From NCBI RefSeq assembly GCF_004114935.1, contig NZ_CP022221.1:5539001-5603000 (forward strand): DNA of 64,000 nucleotides. Direction: 5' to 3'. Position numbers and translations under genes: made by a program. Of this stretch, positions 25,328 to 33,275 are shown in pieces; the stretch's first letter is position 1; every line of letters starts with the position of its first letter. The notes below the pieces were generated by a model that was not told the DNA's origin, searched no databases, and was given only the letters and a program-made list of their open reading frames with translations. Source of the stretch: Bradyrhizobium zhanjiangense (GTDB lineage: Bacteria; Pseudomonadota; Alphaproteobacteria; Rhizobiales; Xanthobacteraceae).

Positions 25328-25852
25328 ATGATTGGGACAACGCGGAACGAAACAAGGCTGACCAATTTGGCGACAGCGTGCGCGGCCCTGGCTCTCGTGC
25401 TCGCCACGGTTCCGGCAACGGCGCAGGAGACCGGACGACCGAGAGTCGGCACGCTCACGTGCAACATATCGCCCGGAGTCGGCATGATCGTTGCTGGACA
25501 ACGGCAGTTGAGCTGCATCTATGCATCGGCGAGAGGCAGGGCGCGCGAGGCTTACGAAGGCACCGTCAGCACGCTTGGTCTCGATATAGGAGCCACGTCC
25601 GGCGGTCAGCTCGTTTGGGCCGTTTATGCTCCGACCGCGGTTCGCCACGCCGCGTTGGCCGGAACCTATGCCGGCGCGACCGCCGGCGGCACAGTTGGTG
25701 CCGGAGTTGGCGCCAACCTCCTGGTGGGCGGCTCGGATCGCACGATCGCCTTGCAGCCGGTATCCGTCCAGGCGCAAACAGGTATGAACATCGCAGCAGG
25801 CATATCGAGAATGGAATTGCGGCCGGCCGCTGCGCCTTTGCGCCGCAGGTGA
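25328..25852 (+). CDS. DUF992 family secreted protein
   Basis: A 174-residue protein with a signal peptide (about residues 5-29, cleaved after ATAQ). The body matches DUF992: VGTLTCNISPGVGMIV, SCIYASARG, LGLDIGATSGGQLVWAVYAPT, and a glycine-rich GTYAGATAGGTVGAGVGANLLVGG ending in a TIALQPVSVQAQTG strand. The start ATG at 25328 has GGAGG five bases upstream; another ATG 12 bases earlier lacks one. The family is common in Rhizobiales and of unknown role, probably periplasmic. Monocistronic. Confidence 0.88.
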   Translation: MIGTTRNETRLTNLATACAALALVLATVPATAQETGRPRVGTLTCNISPGVGMIVAGQRQLSCIYASARGRAREAYEGTVSTLGLDIGATSGGQLVWAVYAPTAVRHAALAGTYAGATAGGTVGAGVGANLLVGGSDRTIALQPVSVQAQTGMNIAAGISRMELRPAAAPLRRR

Positions 25853-26087
25853 CCGCCGTCGCCGGCGGATTGAAGTAGAAATGGCGCTTGTCGGTGAGTC
25901 CGGGTCCGCAGTGGCCACCGGTGCCCTCAGGAAAGTTGAACCGCTCGCTCCTGCGCGCAATGGAGGATTGATTAAAATTCGCTCGCCCCGGAACGGTCCA
26001 GAAATGCCAACGTTTGCTCGCGTAGGATCGCACCTGTGACGGAGGGCATAGGATCCGACCTCACCAACAACAACGATGGAGCAACTA

Positions 26088-26684
26088 ATGGCCAATCCAC
26101 GCCAGGAGGAAAAGTCTACCCAAAGCCCTGAGGACACAATCCGCCGCGCCGCCGAGAGGACCGCGGAGCAGACCAGACGGATCGGCCTAGCTACCGCTGA
26201 GGCCGGCGAAGAGGTCGCCCAAGCCAGCAGCCATCTACTGCAACAAAATGCCGAGATGCTGCAAAACACTTGGCGCTTCGGCGTCGACATGGCCACCGCG
26301 ATGATGGGCCGCTCGACTGATCAGCTTGGTCGCACGTTCGGTTTGACGGGCAATGAAGCGCAGCGGGCAACGGAACGCTCGGTCCGCAACGCCGAAGCCA
26401 TCATGTACTCTACGACCGCAGTCGCCAAAGGAATGAATGGCGTGTCACGCGAGTACTTTGATTTCGTTCGACAGCAGATCGATCGGACCATGGATCGCAT
26501 GAACGAACTCTGGCGCTGCCGAACTCCTCACGATTTGGCGGCCGTGCAGACTGATCTGATGCGCGACACGATCAGTAGCGCCTTGGACACCAGCCGCCGG
26601 ATGGCGGACATGTCTCTGAAGGTGGCTGACGATGCCGGAAACCATATAACCCAGAGTATCGAACGCATGCGGCACGCAGCCTAG
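26088..26684 (+). CDS. Phasin family protein
   Basis: A 198-residue amphipathic, mostly helical protein resembling phasins, the proteins that coat polyhydroxyalkanoate granules. Long helices rich in alanine, glutamate and methionine cover residues 20-190, including the FGVDMATAMMGRSTDQLGRTFG segment. No membrane helix or signal peptide. The ATG at 26088 has GGAG seven bases upstream. No phaC or phaP neighbours are visible. Granule binding is a family property, not shown here. Confidence 0.8.
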   Translation: MANPRQEEKSTQSPEDTIRRAAERTAEQTRRIGLATAEAGEEVAQASSHLLQQNAEMLQNTWRFGVDMATAMMGRSTDQLGRTFGLTGNEAQRATERSVRNAEAIMYSTTAVAKGMNGVSREYFDFVRQQIDRTMDRMNELWRCRTPHDLAAVQTDLMRDTISSALDTSRRMADMSLKVADDAGNHITQSIERMRHAA

Positions 26685-26792
26685 CGCGCTGGCATAATCA
26701 TGGCGTACGTGCGCGGCTGAACCTCAGCCGCTCACCGCGCCGCTAAACCTGACGGCCTTGTTCTCTCGCAGAGCTGAGGGCCGAAACAATGA

Positions 26793-26823
26793 GGGCCCCG
26801 ACGTATTGGACGCGTCGGGGCCC
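26793..26823 (-). terminator. Hairpin downstream of the small secreted protein gene
   Basis: An 11-bp perfect stem, GGGCCCCGACG paired with CGTCGGGGCCC around a 9-base loop. It lies 20 bases downstream of the minus-strand gene at 26843. The tail after the stem on that strand is only weakly T-rich, so termination is a guess. Confidence 0.4.
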
Positions 26824-26842
26824 AAACCGTTACTCACTGCGG

Positions 26843-27073
26843 TCAGTCGCAGATGCGGCGGCGAACCACAATATCCTCACCGAACCGGTTGATCCGGTGT
26901 TCGACGATGGTGCGGCAACCGCCGTAGTATTCGTTACCGTAGTCACGGTAGTATCGGTCCGGGCCGACATAGACGCCGCCGGGACCGATGCCAAACTCAA
27001 CAGCGTTTGCTGTTGTTACCGCTCCCGCAGCTAGAGCAGCCACTGCGGCGAGCGCGAGGATCGTTCGCTTCAT
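26843..27073 (-). CDS. Small secreted protein, unknown
   Basis: A 76-residue protein with a signal peptide of about 23 residues (MKRTILALAAVAALAAGAVTTANA). The mature part is short, glycine- and tyrosine-rich (FGIGPGGVYVGPDRYYRDYGNEYYGGC) with two cysteines near the end that could pair. GAGGAG lies seven bases before the ATG at 27073; a GTG/ATG further upstream would break the signal. The Gly/Tyr-rich pattern is common in small rhizobial secreted proteins. No function known. Confidence 0.72.
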   Translation of the reverse strand: MKRTILALAAVAALAAGAVTTANAVEFGIGPGGVYVGPDRYYRDYGNEYYGGCRTIVEHRINRFGEDIVVRRRICD

Positions 27074-27358
27074 TTGGCACTCCTCTCGCAAGTGACGGAG
27101 CATTGGGCCAACGATCGGGCCGGAGATTGGTTTCGTGACAATGAGCGGGGACCAATCGAGAAAATCGTCGTTCCACTATGAACAGCGCGTTCACGAAGGA
27201 ACGCAGGATCAACGTAGAAGCAAATCTGGTCCGCCATGTCTCAACGAACGGACCTCCGTTAGACGACGGGTTGCTTCGCTGATGGACCAAACCCGCGTGG
27301 CCTTTGTGCCACGGCTGGGGGCGATGCACGCCGACAACATGTGCGATCGCCTCCCCCA

Positions 27359-27763
27359 TCAGGACCGGACCGGCTGCCCGATTCCAAGAAGATTGCCTTC
27401 GCTGTCGCGGAACCACGCGCCTCGCTCACCGATACCCTTGCTGGCGTAATTCCCGGCTATCTCGGCGATCCCCTCAACGGTCTTCAGACCGGGCAGGTCA
27501 TATTCCTCGAACTTGACTCCCCGCGCGCGAAGCTCGCACACCGTTGCCTCGATATCCTCAACTTCCCAGCCCATCTGCGTGTGCGTGCCGGATTGCACTC
27601 CGGCCGAGACGAATATCGCAAACTCGCCACTTGCGCAGATGTAGCGCAGTCCACCTTCGCGTTGTTCGACAGGGTCGAGCCCGAGTTTTTCGGAATAGAA
27701 CGCCCGCGCCCGATCTAGGTCCTTGGCTGGAAGACGGGTGGCCACCTTCGCGTTCGCTAGCAT
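27359..27763 (-). CDS. VOC (glyoxalase-type) family protein
   Basis: A 134-residue single-domain member of the vicinal-oxygen-chelate superfamily. It starts ATRLPAKDLDRARAFYSEKLGLDP, the classic first beta-alpha unit, and ends with FRDSEGNLLGIGQP, the second metal-binding strand. Most such proteins act in glyoxal detoxification, ring-cleavage or drug binding. The particular activity cannot be read from the sequence. It is divergent from the cyclase gene, about 210 bases apart. Confidence 0.85.
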   Translation of the reverse strand: MLANAKVATRLPAKDLDRARAFYSEKLGLDPVEQREGGLRYICASGEFAIFVSAGVQSGTHTQMGWEVEDIEATVCELRARGVKFEEYDLPGLKTVEGIAEIAGNYASKGIGERGAWFRDSEGNLLGIGQPVRS

Positions 27764-27976
27764 TCTTCTCTCCCTCTGAGTTTAATAAGAGTTGGGCGCG
27801 TCGCATCCTCGGTCAAGCCAAAGTCCGCTCAGGGTCCAATCGGCGACATAGAGGCGTCCACTGAACAATCGGTCAGAGCAGCTAACGTTTTAACGATGGG
27901 ACCGCTCAGGGTGGACATCGCACGGTTGGCACTGTCACGCATCCGTCGTAAAAATGAGCGGGTTGGAGAGCCGGCC

Positions 27977-29875
27977 ATGGTGCAGGAGCGGCCAGCCCGG
28001 ATCGCGCGCAGGCTGTCGGCGATATTGGCCGCTGACGTGGCCGGCTATTCGCGGCTCATGCACAATGACGAAGAGGCAACGCATGCCAAACTGACTGCGC
28101 TTTTGACGGACGCAGTCGCCCCGGCAGTTGCCGAACACGGTGGCCGCATCGTCAAGAACACCGGCGATGGCTTCTTGGCGGAATTTCCGAGCGCGGTCGA
28201 AGCGGTTCGAGCTGCGGTACAATTTCAGACCCGTGTCAAGGAACTGACAATCGATGATCCAGAAGCCAAGCGCATAGTCTTCCGCGTGGGAATTAATATC
28301 GGCGATGTGATTGTCGAGCCGAATGACATCTTTGGCGATGGCGTGAATGTTGCGGCGCGGCTTGAAGGCATCGCGAAGGCCGGGGGCATCTGCATATCTT
28401 CGGCCGCCTACGATCAAATCCGTGGCAAGGTCGGGGTCGAGTTCGCCGATCTGGGCGAGCAGAACCTCAAAAATATCGCTCTCCCAGTCCGAGTCTATGC
28501 TTCGCAGCTCTCCGATACGCTGCCGGTCATTTCGGGCTTTCCGTTTGTCCAGTGGCCTGCGCATAGCCGGCGAGCTCGGATGGGTCTTACAATGGCGCTT
28601 CTCCTGCTCATGGCTGGCGGCGGTCTTGGTTACTGGTACATGCGATGGAATGAGCCACAATTGGTGAAGCATCGTCTATCGATTGTCGTGCTGCCATTCA
28701 CGAATTTGAGCAACGAACCCGAGCAGGAGTACTTTGCGGAAGGTGTTGCTGATGATCTAAGCTCCGATCTCTCGCGGATCGAGGACAGCTTCGTGATCGC
28801 GCCGAGTACAGCCCGTGCCTATAAGAACGTTGACCCAAAGCGCGTTCGCCGCGAACTCGGCGTCCGTTATATCCTCGACGGTAGCTTGCGCCGAACGGAG
28901 TCGATTGTCCGGATCAACGCCCGGCTGATCGATACGCGAACCGGCGCCCAGATCTGGTCGGAGAGCGTCGACGGTGAGTGGTCCAAATCGTTGCAGCTTC
29001 AGGATGTCATCACGGGTGGATTGGCGCGGCGGCTTGATCTCGAGTTGACTGACCACGAAAGCCGCGACGCGGAGGTTGCGCGGCCCAACAATCCCGACGC
29101 GGTCGATCTTACAATGCAGGGCCTGGCCGTGCTCAATCGTCCCTATTCGCGCGAACAGGTAGCCGAGTCGGGTGCCCTCTTCGAGCGCGCACTGCAGATC
29201 GATCCCGGCTACCCTAAGGCCCTCGTGGGGTTGGCAGATACTTTGGCAATACAAGTCAATTATCGTTGGACCGATGCACCCGCCGATAAGTTACGGCGCG
29301 CTGAGAAAACGGTGGATCAGGTTCTGTCCCAGTTTCCCAGCGACGCAATGGCACATTTTGTAAAGGGCGAGATCCAACGCGCCAAGGGCAGGAATCTCGA
29401 CGCTGCTGTCAGCGAGTATATGGCGGCAATCGGGATAAATCCTAGTCTAGCCCCGGCTCATGGCGCGCTGGGCGCTGCCAAGATACGTGTTGGCCGATCT
29501 GCGGAGGCGTTCGCCCCTCTCCAAATGGCCATCCAGCTCAGCCCCCGCGATCCGCTCCTAAGCACGTGGTACTTCTATGCCTGTCATGCGCACAGCCATC
29601 TCGCCCAATATGATGAAGCGATAGACTGGTGCAGCCGCTCCATTACAGTGAATCCCTTTTGGATTGCCTATGCAGATCTCGCCGCCGCCAACGCATGGAC
29701 GGGACATGAGCCCGAAGCTCTTGCCGCCATCGGCGAGCTTCGTCGGCTCAGGCCCGATTACACTGTTGCCCTTTGGTTGCAGGATGGGTCTGCGTGGTCC
29801 GATAACGTCGTTTTCCTTGCCGAATTTCAGCGCATCGCTGAGGGTCTGCGTAAGGCGGGCCTTCCTGAACGGTGA
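27977..29875 (+). CDS. Adenylate/guanylate cyclase with TolB-like and TPR domains
   Basis: A 632-residue protein. The N-terminal class III cyclase domain (about 15-165) has the metal aspartates D20 (ILAADVAGYSRL) and D64 (NTGDGFLAEF) and the GDGVNVAARL transition-state motif. A membrane helix (about 203-220) and then the TolB-N-like segment LSIVVLPFTNLSNEPEQEYFAEG (around 235-260) follow. The C-terminal part (about 370-620) consists of TPR-like helical repeats. This architecture is a common rhizobial cyclase type, probably sensing a signal through TolB/TPR parts. ATG 27977 is favoured by GGAG upstream; a frame from 27896 is longer. Cyclic-AMP synthesis is likely but unproven. Confidence 0.9.
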   Translation: MVQERPARIARRLSAILAADVAGYSRLMHNDEEATHAKLTALLTDAVAPAVAEHGGRIVKNTGDGFLAEFPSAVEAVRAAVQFQTRVKELTIDDPEAKRIVFRVGINIGDVIVEPNDIFGDGVNVAARLEGIAKAGGICISSAAYDQIRGKVGVEFADLGEQNLKNIALPVRVYASQLSDTLPVISGFPFVQWPAHSRRARMGLTMALLLLMAGGGLGYWYMRWNEPQLVKHRLSIVVLPFTNLSNEPEQEYFAEGVADDLSSDLSRIEDSFVIAPSTARAYKNVDPKRVRRELGVRYILDGSLRRTESIVRINARLIDTRTGAQIWSESVDGEWSKSLQLQDVITGGLARRLDLELTDHESRDAEVARPNNPDAVDLTMQGLAVLNRPYSREQVAESGALFERALQIDPGYPKALVGLADTLAIQVNYRWTDAPADKLRRAEKTVDQVLSQFPSDAMAHFVKGEIQRAKGRNLDAAVSEYMAAIGINPSLAPAHGALGAAKIRVGRSAEAFAPLQMAIQLSPRDPLLSTWYFYACHAHSHLAQYDEAIDWCSRSITVNPFWIAYADLAAANAWTGHEPEALAAIGELRRLRPDYTVALWLQDGSAWSDNVVFLAEFQRIAEGLRKAGLPER

Positions 29876-29985
29876 ACGAGCAAATGACCGAGCCGATCCT
29901 CACCCTCGCGGCGTGCCGGATAAGAGCTCGCCGGATCTCGCTCAGGCATATTAGAAGCGGCCCGGAAGCCTGATCCGGGTCCGGA

Positions 29986-30771
29986 CTACCAATTACCCTG
30001 AAGTCCAGAATGCCGTTCCGTCCACGGGGGCGGAAGTGCGGCTGCCTTCTCAAGTTCGTTGTTGGGTGCAGGTTCGTTGGATCGCGCGAAAACAAAACGG
30101 GACGTGGCGGCACTTTCCGCTTCGTCCCTCCCGTCTTGGCCGATCAGGATCAATCCAGCTCCGCCATTCGCGACGTTCAGAATAGTCGGTTCGCCGCCCC
30201 ACGTCTTGATTGGCTTCATTGCGATGGTGAGAAATTCGCCCATAGGCTGGTCCAGATACTGAATCCGCAATTGCGGACCGACCTCTGCGTCGGCGAGCCT
30301 AAAGCCGATCTGCATGGCGCGCGCGTAAATAGCAGCCAAAGTCACGGTATCCGTCTTGAACCCAAGCTCGGCTACTCGCACAACGACAAGCTTCACTTCG
30401 GCTGTCTTAGAAGCAACGGTGAAGGTCGGTCGAGCGAGGATTTCGGCAGCCGTGCCACCGACACCGCACCGCATGGCGTCCAGCACGTTACGCAGCGCAA
30501 CAGAATTGGCAAAGGTGCCGATCCTAATTGTCTTCCACGTCGGAACATCGCGCGCGGACTTGAGCTGTTGGAGCGCATAGGATGGACGCGGCTTGTGCGC
30601 CTTCATCTCGTTTTGCAGGACATCGCGAGCTGCACATTGAGCCCACGCATCCTCTGCCAATGAAACGATGCAAGTGGCGCACACTATCGAAGCGATCAGG
30701 TGACGACGGTTGCGCCCTGCAGAACGCTGATTGACCGCGCCGCGATCGGCTCGACTTTCCAGAATGGACAT
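29986..30771 (-). CDS. Hypothetical secreted protein
   Basis: A 261-residue protein with a long basic N-terminus then a hydrophobic segment (about 25-42, LIASIVCATCIVSLAEDAWA) typical of a signal peptide with AWAQ cleavage. The mature protein contains several cysteines (CAARDVL, AMRCGVG) and an amide-rich body with no recognisable domain. The start is uncertain because several codons precede the hydrophobic segment. A 69-base fragment of this gene is repeated at 31340-31408. Function unknown. Confidence 0.6.
   Translation of the reverse strand: MSILESRADRGAVNQRSAGRNRRHLIASIVCATCIVSLAEDAWAQCAARDVLQNEMKAHKPRPSYALQQLKSARDVPTWKTIRIGTFANSVALRNVLDAMRCGVGGTAAEILARPTFTVASKTAEVKLVVVRVAELGFKTDTVTLAAIYARAMQIGFRLADAEVGPQLRIQYLDQPMGEFLTIAMKPIKTWGGEPTILNVANGGAGLILIGQDGRDEAESAATSRFVFARSNEPAPNNELEKAAALPPPWTERHSGLQGNW
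30106..30174 (+). repeat. 69-bp repeat, original copy inside the secreted-protein gene
   Basis: These 69 bases within the secreted-protein gene match 31340-31408 at 67 of 69 positions, same orientation. The downstream copy is outside any clear gene, so this is probably the parent. Confidence 0.8.
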
Positions 30772-31454
30772 GTCGAAAATCGATTTGTTGGTTACGCCTG
30801 ACCTAAAATGCCCGCCTCCGAGTCAAGGGGAATGTCGGAGGGTAACGTGTCTAGAAACATTGCCCGGCCGACTTTGAAATGGGTCCGGAGGCGGGGCACC
30901 AGCTGAAGTATTCCAATTACAAATGGCAGGCGGCAGTCCGTAAGCCTGATCGCGCCCGCACCATCATACCAACGAGGAATGATGTCGTTCAACGATAGCA
31001 CCGTCATTCCCTTGGTTCAATTCTGATTCAAGGGCACGCTGGCCATCCAGACTTGTTCGACGGCTTTGGGGCAAAGCGTCACTCGGACGATTGGCCGGCC
31101 GCTTCCGCTCGATCCCGATGGGCCGACAATTTGACGCTACGCTTGGAGTTCGTATTCGGGCCACAACCTGACCCTGCGCTATTCGATCACTTCGTCGGCC
31201 CGTCGAGCATTATGACGGCTTAAGGCCAGGGGCAAACGTGGTGATTTTGACCGGCACTGGGCTATAATCCCCACAGTCAGCTTATGCCGTCCTTTTCGTC
31301 AGCCCGTGCGTAGAGGATTTGATCAATGACCAACGGATAGGCGGCACTTTCTGCTTCGTCCCTCCCGTCTTGGCCGATCAGGATCAATCCAGCTACGCCA
31401 TTCGCGACCGCGCCGCAATCGGTGATCGTCTCGCGATCCGGACAGGCGAATAGT
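30772..31454. other. Gap containing a duplicated gene fragment
   Basis: About 680 bases with no convincing gene. It holds the 69-bp fragment at 31340-31408 and, at 31406-31422, 17 bases matching 30733-30749 near the 5' end of the secreted-protein gene with one mismatch. Short frames on the minus strand (30792-31007, 30964-31164) lack family features. It looks like decayed sequence. Confidence 0.4.
31340..31408 (+). pseudogene. Gene fragment copy (remnant of the 29986 gene)
   Basis: 69 bases that match the inside of the secreted-protein gene (30106-30174) with two mismatches and no surrounding frame. The neighbouring 31406-31422 matches the gene's 5' part, out of the normal order, as expected for an internally deleted or rearranged relic. 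Origin inferred. Confidence 0.65.
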
Positions 31455-31658
31455 CTACGAACAGCACACCCCGCTCGTTTGAATCGGGGGGCATGGAACG
31501 GTCCCGTAGGAACAGAAGACGCAGCAGTCGCCCGACTTGGGCTTTAGCCGTAGGCCGCACCTCCTGCAGTCGTAAAAGAACTGGCAGGCATCCGTCGGCA
31601 TGGTCTCGATCTGTTGATGGCCACACGCCGGACACGTGAGGGTCGACTCTAGCTGCAT
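31455..31658 (-). CDS. Cysteine-rich GDCC-type protein
   Basis: A small protein of 67 residues with nine cysteines. TLTCPACGH is a zinc-ribbon-like half, FYDCRRCG is the second half, and GDCCVFCSYGTVPCPP follows. This pattern recalls a small family often annotated GDCCVxC and seen near heavy-metal resistance genes (memory). ATG 31658 is chosen with CAGG upstream; an in-frame TTG at 31676 overlaps the phosphorylase stop. It is the last gene of the leftward run ArsR-rhodanese, phosphorylase, Cys-rich protein. Likely role: binding metal or thiol species; not proven. Confidence 0.75.
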   Translation of the reverse strand: MQLESTLTCPACGHQQIETMPTDACQFFYDCRRCGLRLKPKSGDCCVFCSYGTVPCPPIQTSGVCCS

Positions 31659-31672
31659 TTGTTGCCTGCGGT

Positions 31673-32512
31673 TCAAGCGTTGTCCGAGATCCTCGCGTCA
31701 TTCTGCCAGCCGCGCGCCGCAGCGGCAACGACGGCAAGCGTGGCCTTGGCGCCGTCGGCCTCGCCCTTCTCGAAGTCGCCCTCGGTCTGCGCCATCGAGT
31801 TCGTGACGTGGGCGAAGCAGACGATCGAGTTGCCGCTCGTCGTGCCGAAGGCGTAGAGCGCCGCAGCTTCCATCTCCACGGCGAGCGTCCCCAGCTCGCG
31901 CGCTCGCGAGATCGCCGCTTCGGTCTCGCGATAGGGAGCATCCGTCGTCCAGGTCGAACCGCGATGCAGTTTCTCCGGCAGCGATCGGCCCGCCCGCTCG
32001 ACGCGATCCAGAAGCGACATGTCGGGTGCTGCCGCGAAAGTCGAGCCAGCCAGGTAGTGATAACTCGTCCCCTCGTCGCGCAGCGCGCGGTCGATCAGGA
32101 CGAAATAGGGAGTAGGTCCGATGGGATTGATCTGGCCTGCCGAGGTGACGCTGACGAGCAGTCGGCAGTTCGACGCGAAGAGCTGCTCGGCGACCAGGAC
32201 GGCGAAGGGTGCCCCGACCGCGCAGCCGACGATCCCGACCTCGCCGATGTCGTCGAGATCGAAGGCAAGAAGCTCGGTGTGGTAGCAGGCCCAACCTTTA
32301 TGGATGCGGCCGACGCCGGTCCGCTTGAGGTGACGGACGACGTCACCATCCGGATCGAGCACGCAGATTTCGGGCACAGCTACGAGCGGCAACTGTCTCT
32401 GCCGGCGCGCCTCCCTCAACAGGGATTCAGGCCGGAACACCGAGGGCGCCTTGTGATCCTTTACGCCAACGATCGGCCACGCGGGTTCCGTGCGATGAGG
32501 CTTATCATCCAT
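31673..32512 (-). CDS. Nucleoside phosphorylase family protein
   Basis: A 279-residue PNP/UDP phosphorylase-fold protein. Key points are VGIVGCAVGAPFAVLVAEQL (about 92-111), a STAGQ-like SAGQINP segment, and the conserved nucleoside-binding EMEAAALYAF (about 223-232). It probably cleaves a nucleoside with phosphate, such as methylthioadenosine, inosine or uridine; specificity cannot be decided. Its stop overlaps the possible start of the Cys-rich gene and it follows the ArsR-rhodanese gene by 21 bases, suggesting one operon. Its presence in a sulfur/metal cassette would fit salvage of a thio-nucleoside; that is speculation. Confidence 0.85.
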   Translation of the reverse strand: MDDKPHRTEPAWPIVGVKDHKAPSVFRPESLLREARRQRQLPLVAVPEICVLDPDGDVVRHLKRTGVGRIHKGWACYHTELLAFDLDDIGEVGIVGCAVGAPFAVLVAEQLFASNCRLLVSVTSAGQINPIGPTPYFVLIDRALRDEGTSYHYLAGSTFAAAPDMSLLDRVERAGRSLPEKLHRGSTWTTDAPYRETEAAISRARELGTLAVEMEAAALYAFGTTSGNSIVCFAHVTNSMAQTEGDFEKGEADGAKATLAVVAAAARGWQNDARISDNA

Positions 32513-32533
32513 GATGCACCTGATCGACCTGTT

Positions 32534-33202
32534 TCAAGCAACGGATTCGACCGGCAGGCCGGCGGCCTTCCACTCCGGGTAACCGTCCTCAAGGCGGCGA
32601 ATGCGATAGCCGCGCGCCCGCAGTGCCGCCACGGCTTCGAACGAAAGAACGCAATAGGGCCCGCGACAATACGCAATCACTTCACGGCCTTGCGGCAACT
32701 CGCCCAAACGTCTTTCCAGTTCAGCCAGAGGAATGTTGAGCGCCCCCGGCAGATGGCCCAGCGCGAACTCATCCTCGGGCCGCACATCGAGCAACGTAAC
32801 CAGATCGTCTCGCAATCGCGCGACCAGGTCGTCGCGCGAGACGGGCTCAAGCGCATCACGGGCTTGGAAGTAATCGGTCACAACACGACCGATCTCGGCG
32901 ACATTCCGTTCACCGACCCGACCCAGCGCCTTGATCAGCGTCACTACTTCGGCATCGCCAGCAAGGCGATAGAGAATGTGCTTGCCACGACGCTCCGTTT
33001 CGACGAGGCGCGCGCGCCTCAGTATCTGCAGATGCCGCGACGTGTTGGCGAATGTCAGATGTGCCCGAGCCGACAGCTCCTCGACGGTGCGTATCCCCTG
33101 CGCAAGGTGCTCCAGCAGCTCAAGCCGGTGAGCATGGCCGAGCGCCTGCGCCACCTCGGCAAGGTTTTCATAGATCTCCTGTTTCGGTCCTGAGCTTGAC
33201 AC
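32534..33202 (-). CDS. ArsR-type regulator fused to a rhodanese domain
   Basis: A 222-residue two-domain protein. The N-terminal ArsR winged helix (about 1-105) includes LGHAHRLELLEHLAQG and RAHLTFANTSRHLQILRRARLV. The C-terminal rhodanese domain (about 120-222) has the active loop CRGPYC (179-184), so C179 is the likely sulfur-accepting cysteine. There is no cysteine in the DNA-binding half, unlike BigR/SqrR persulfide sensors. GTG start at 33202 with AGGA five bases upstream. It is divergent from the MBL gene, with a symmetric sequence between the starts. Probably represses the cassette until persulfide or an oxidised thiol modifies the rhodanese loop. Confidence 0.9.
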   Translation of the reverse strand: MSSSGPKQEIYENLAEVAQALGHAHRLELLEHLAQGIRTVEELSARAHLTFANTSRHLQILRRARLVETERRGKHILYRLAGDAEVVTLIKALGRVGERNVAEIGRVVTDYFQARDALEPVSRDDLVARLRDDLVTLLDVRPEDEFALGHLPGALNIPLAELERRLGELPQGREVIAYCRGPYCVLSFEAVAALRARGYRIRRLEDGYPEWKAAGLPVESVA

Positions 33203-33210
33203 GGCGGTCC

Positions 33211-33242
33211 TTCAATATATCATTCAGCAGATTGATTGAATG
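33211..33242. promoter_or_regulatory. Candidate ArsR operator
   Basis: The 74-base interval between the two divergent starts holds TTCAATATATCATTCA on the left and TGATTGAATG on the right. CATTCA at 33221-33226 pairs with TGAATG at 33237-33242 around 10 bases. An AT-rich centre and this symmetry are typical of ArsR/BigR-type operators. The site is 34 bases before the MBL start, so the regulator could control both directions. Confidence 0.5.
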
Positions 33243-33275
33243 TATCTAGCGTTTCTCTCGAGGGAGTGCAAGTCC

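Noticed and set aside
30792..31164. Two short minus-strand frames in the gap
   Set aside because: They overlap each other, lack ribosome-binding sites and show no recognised pattern.
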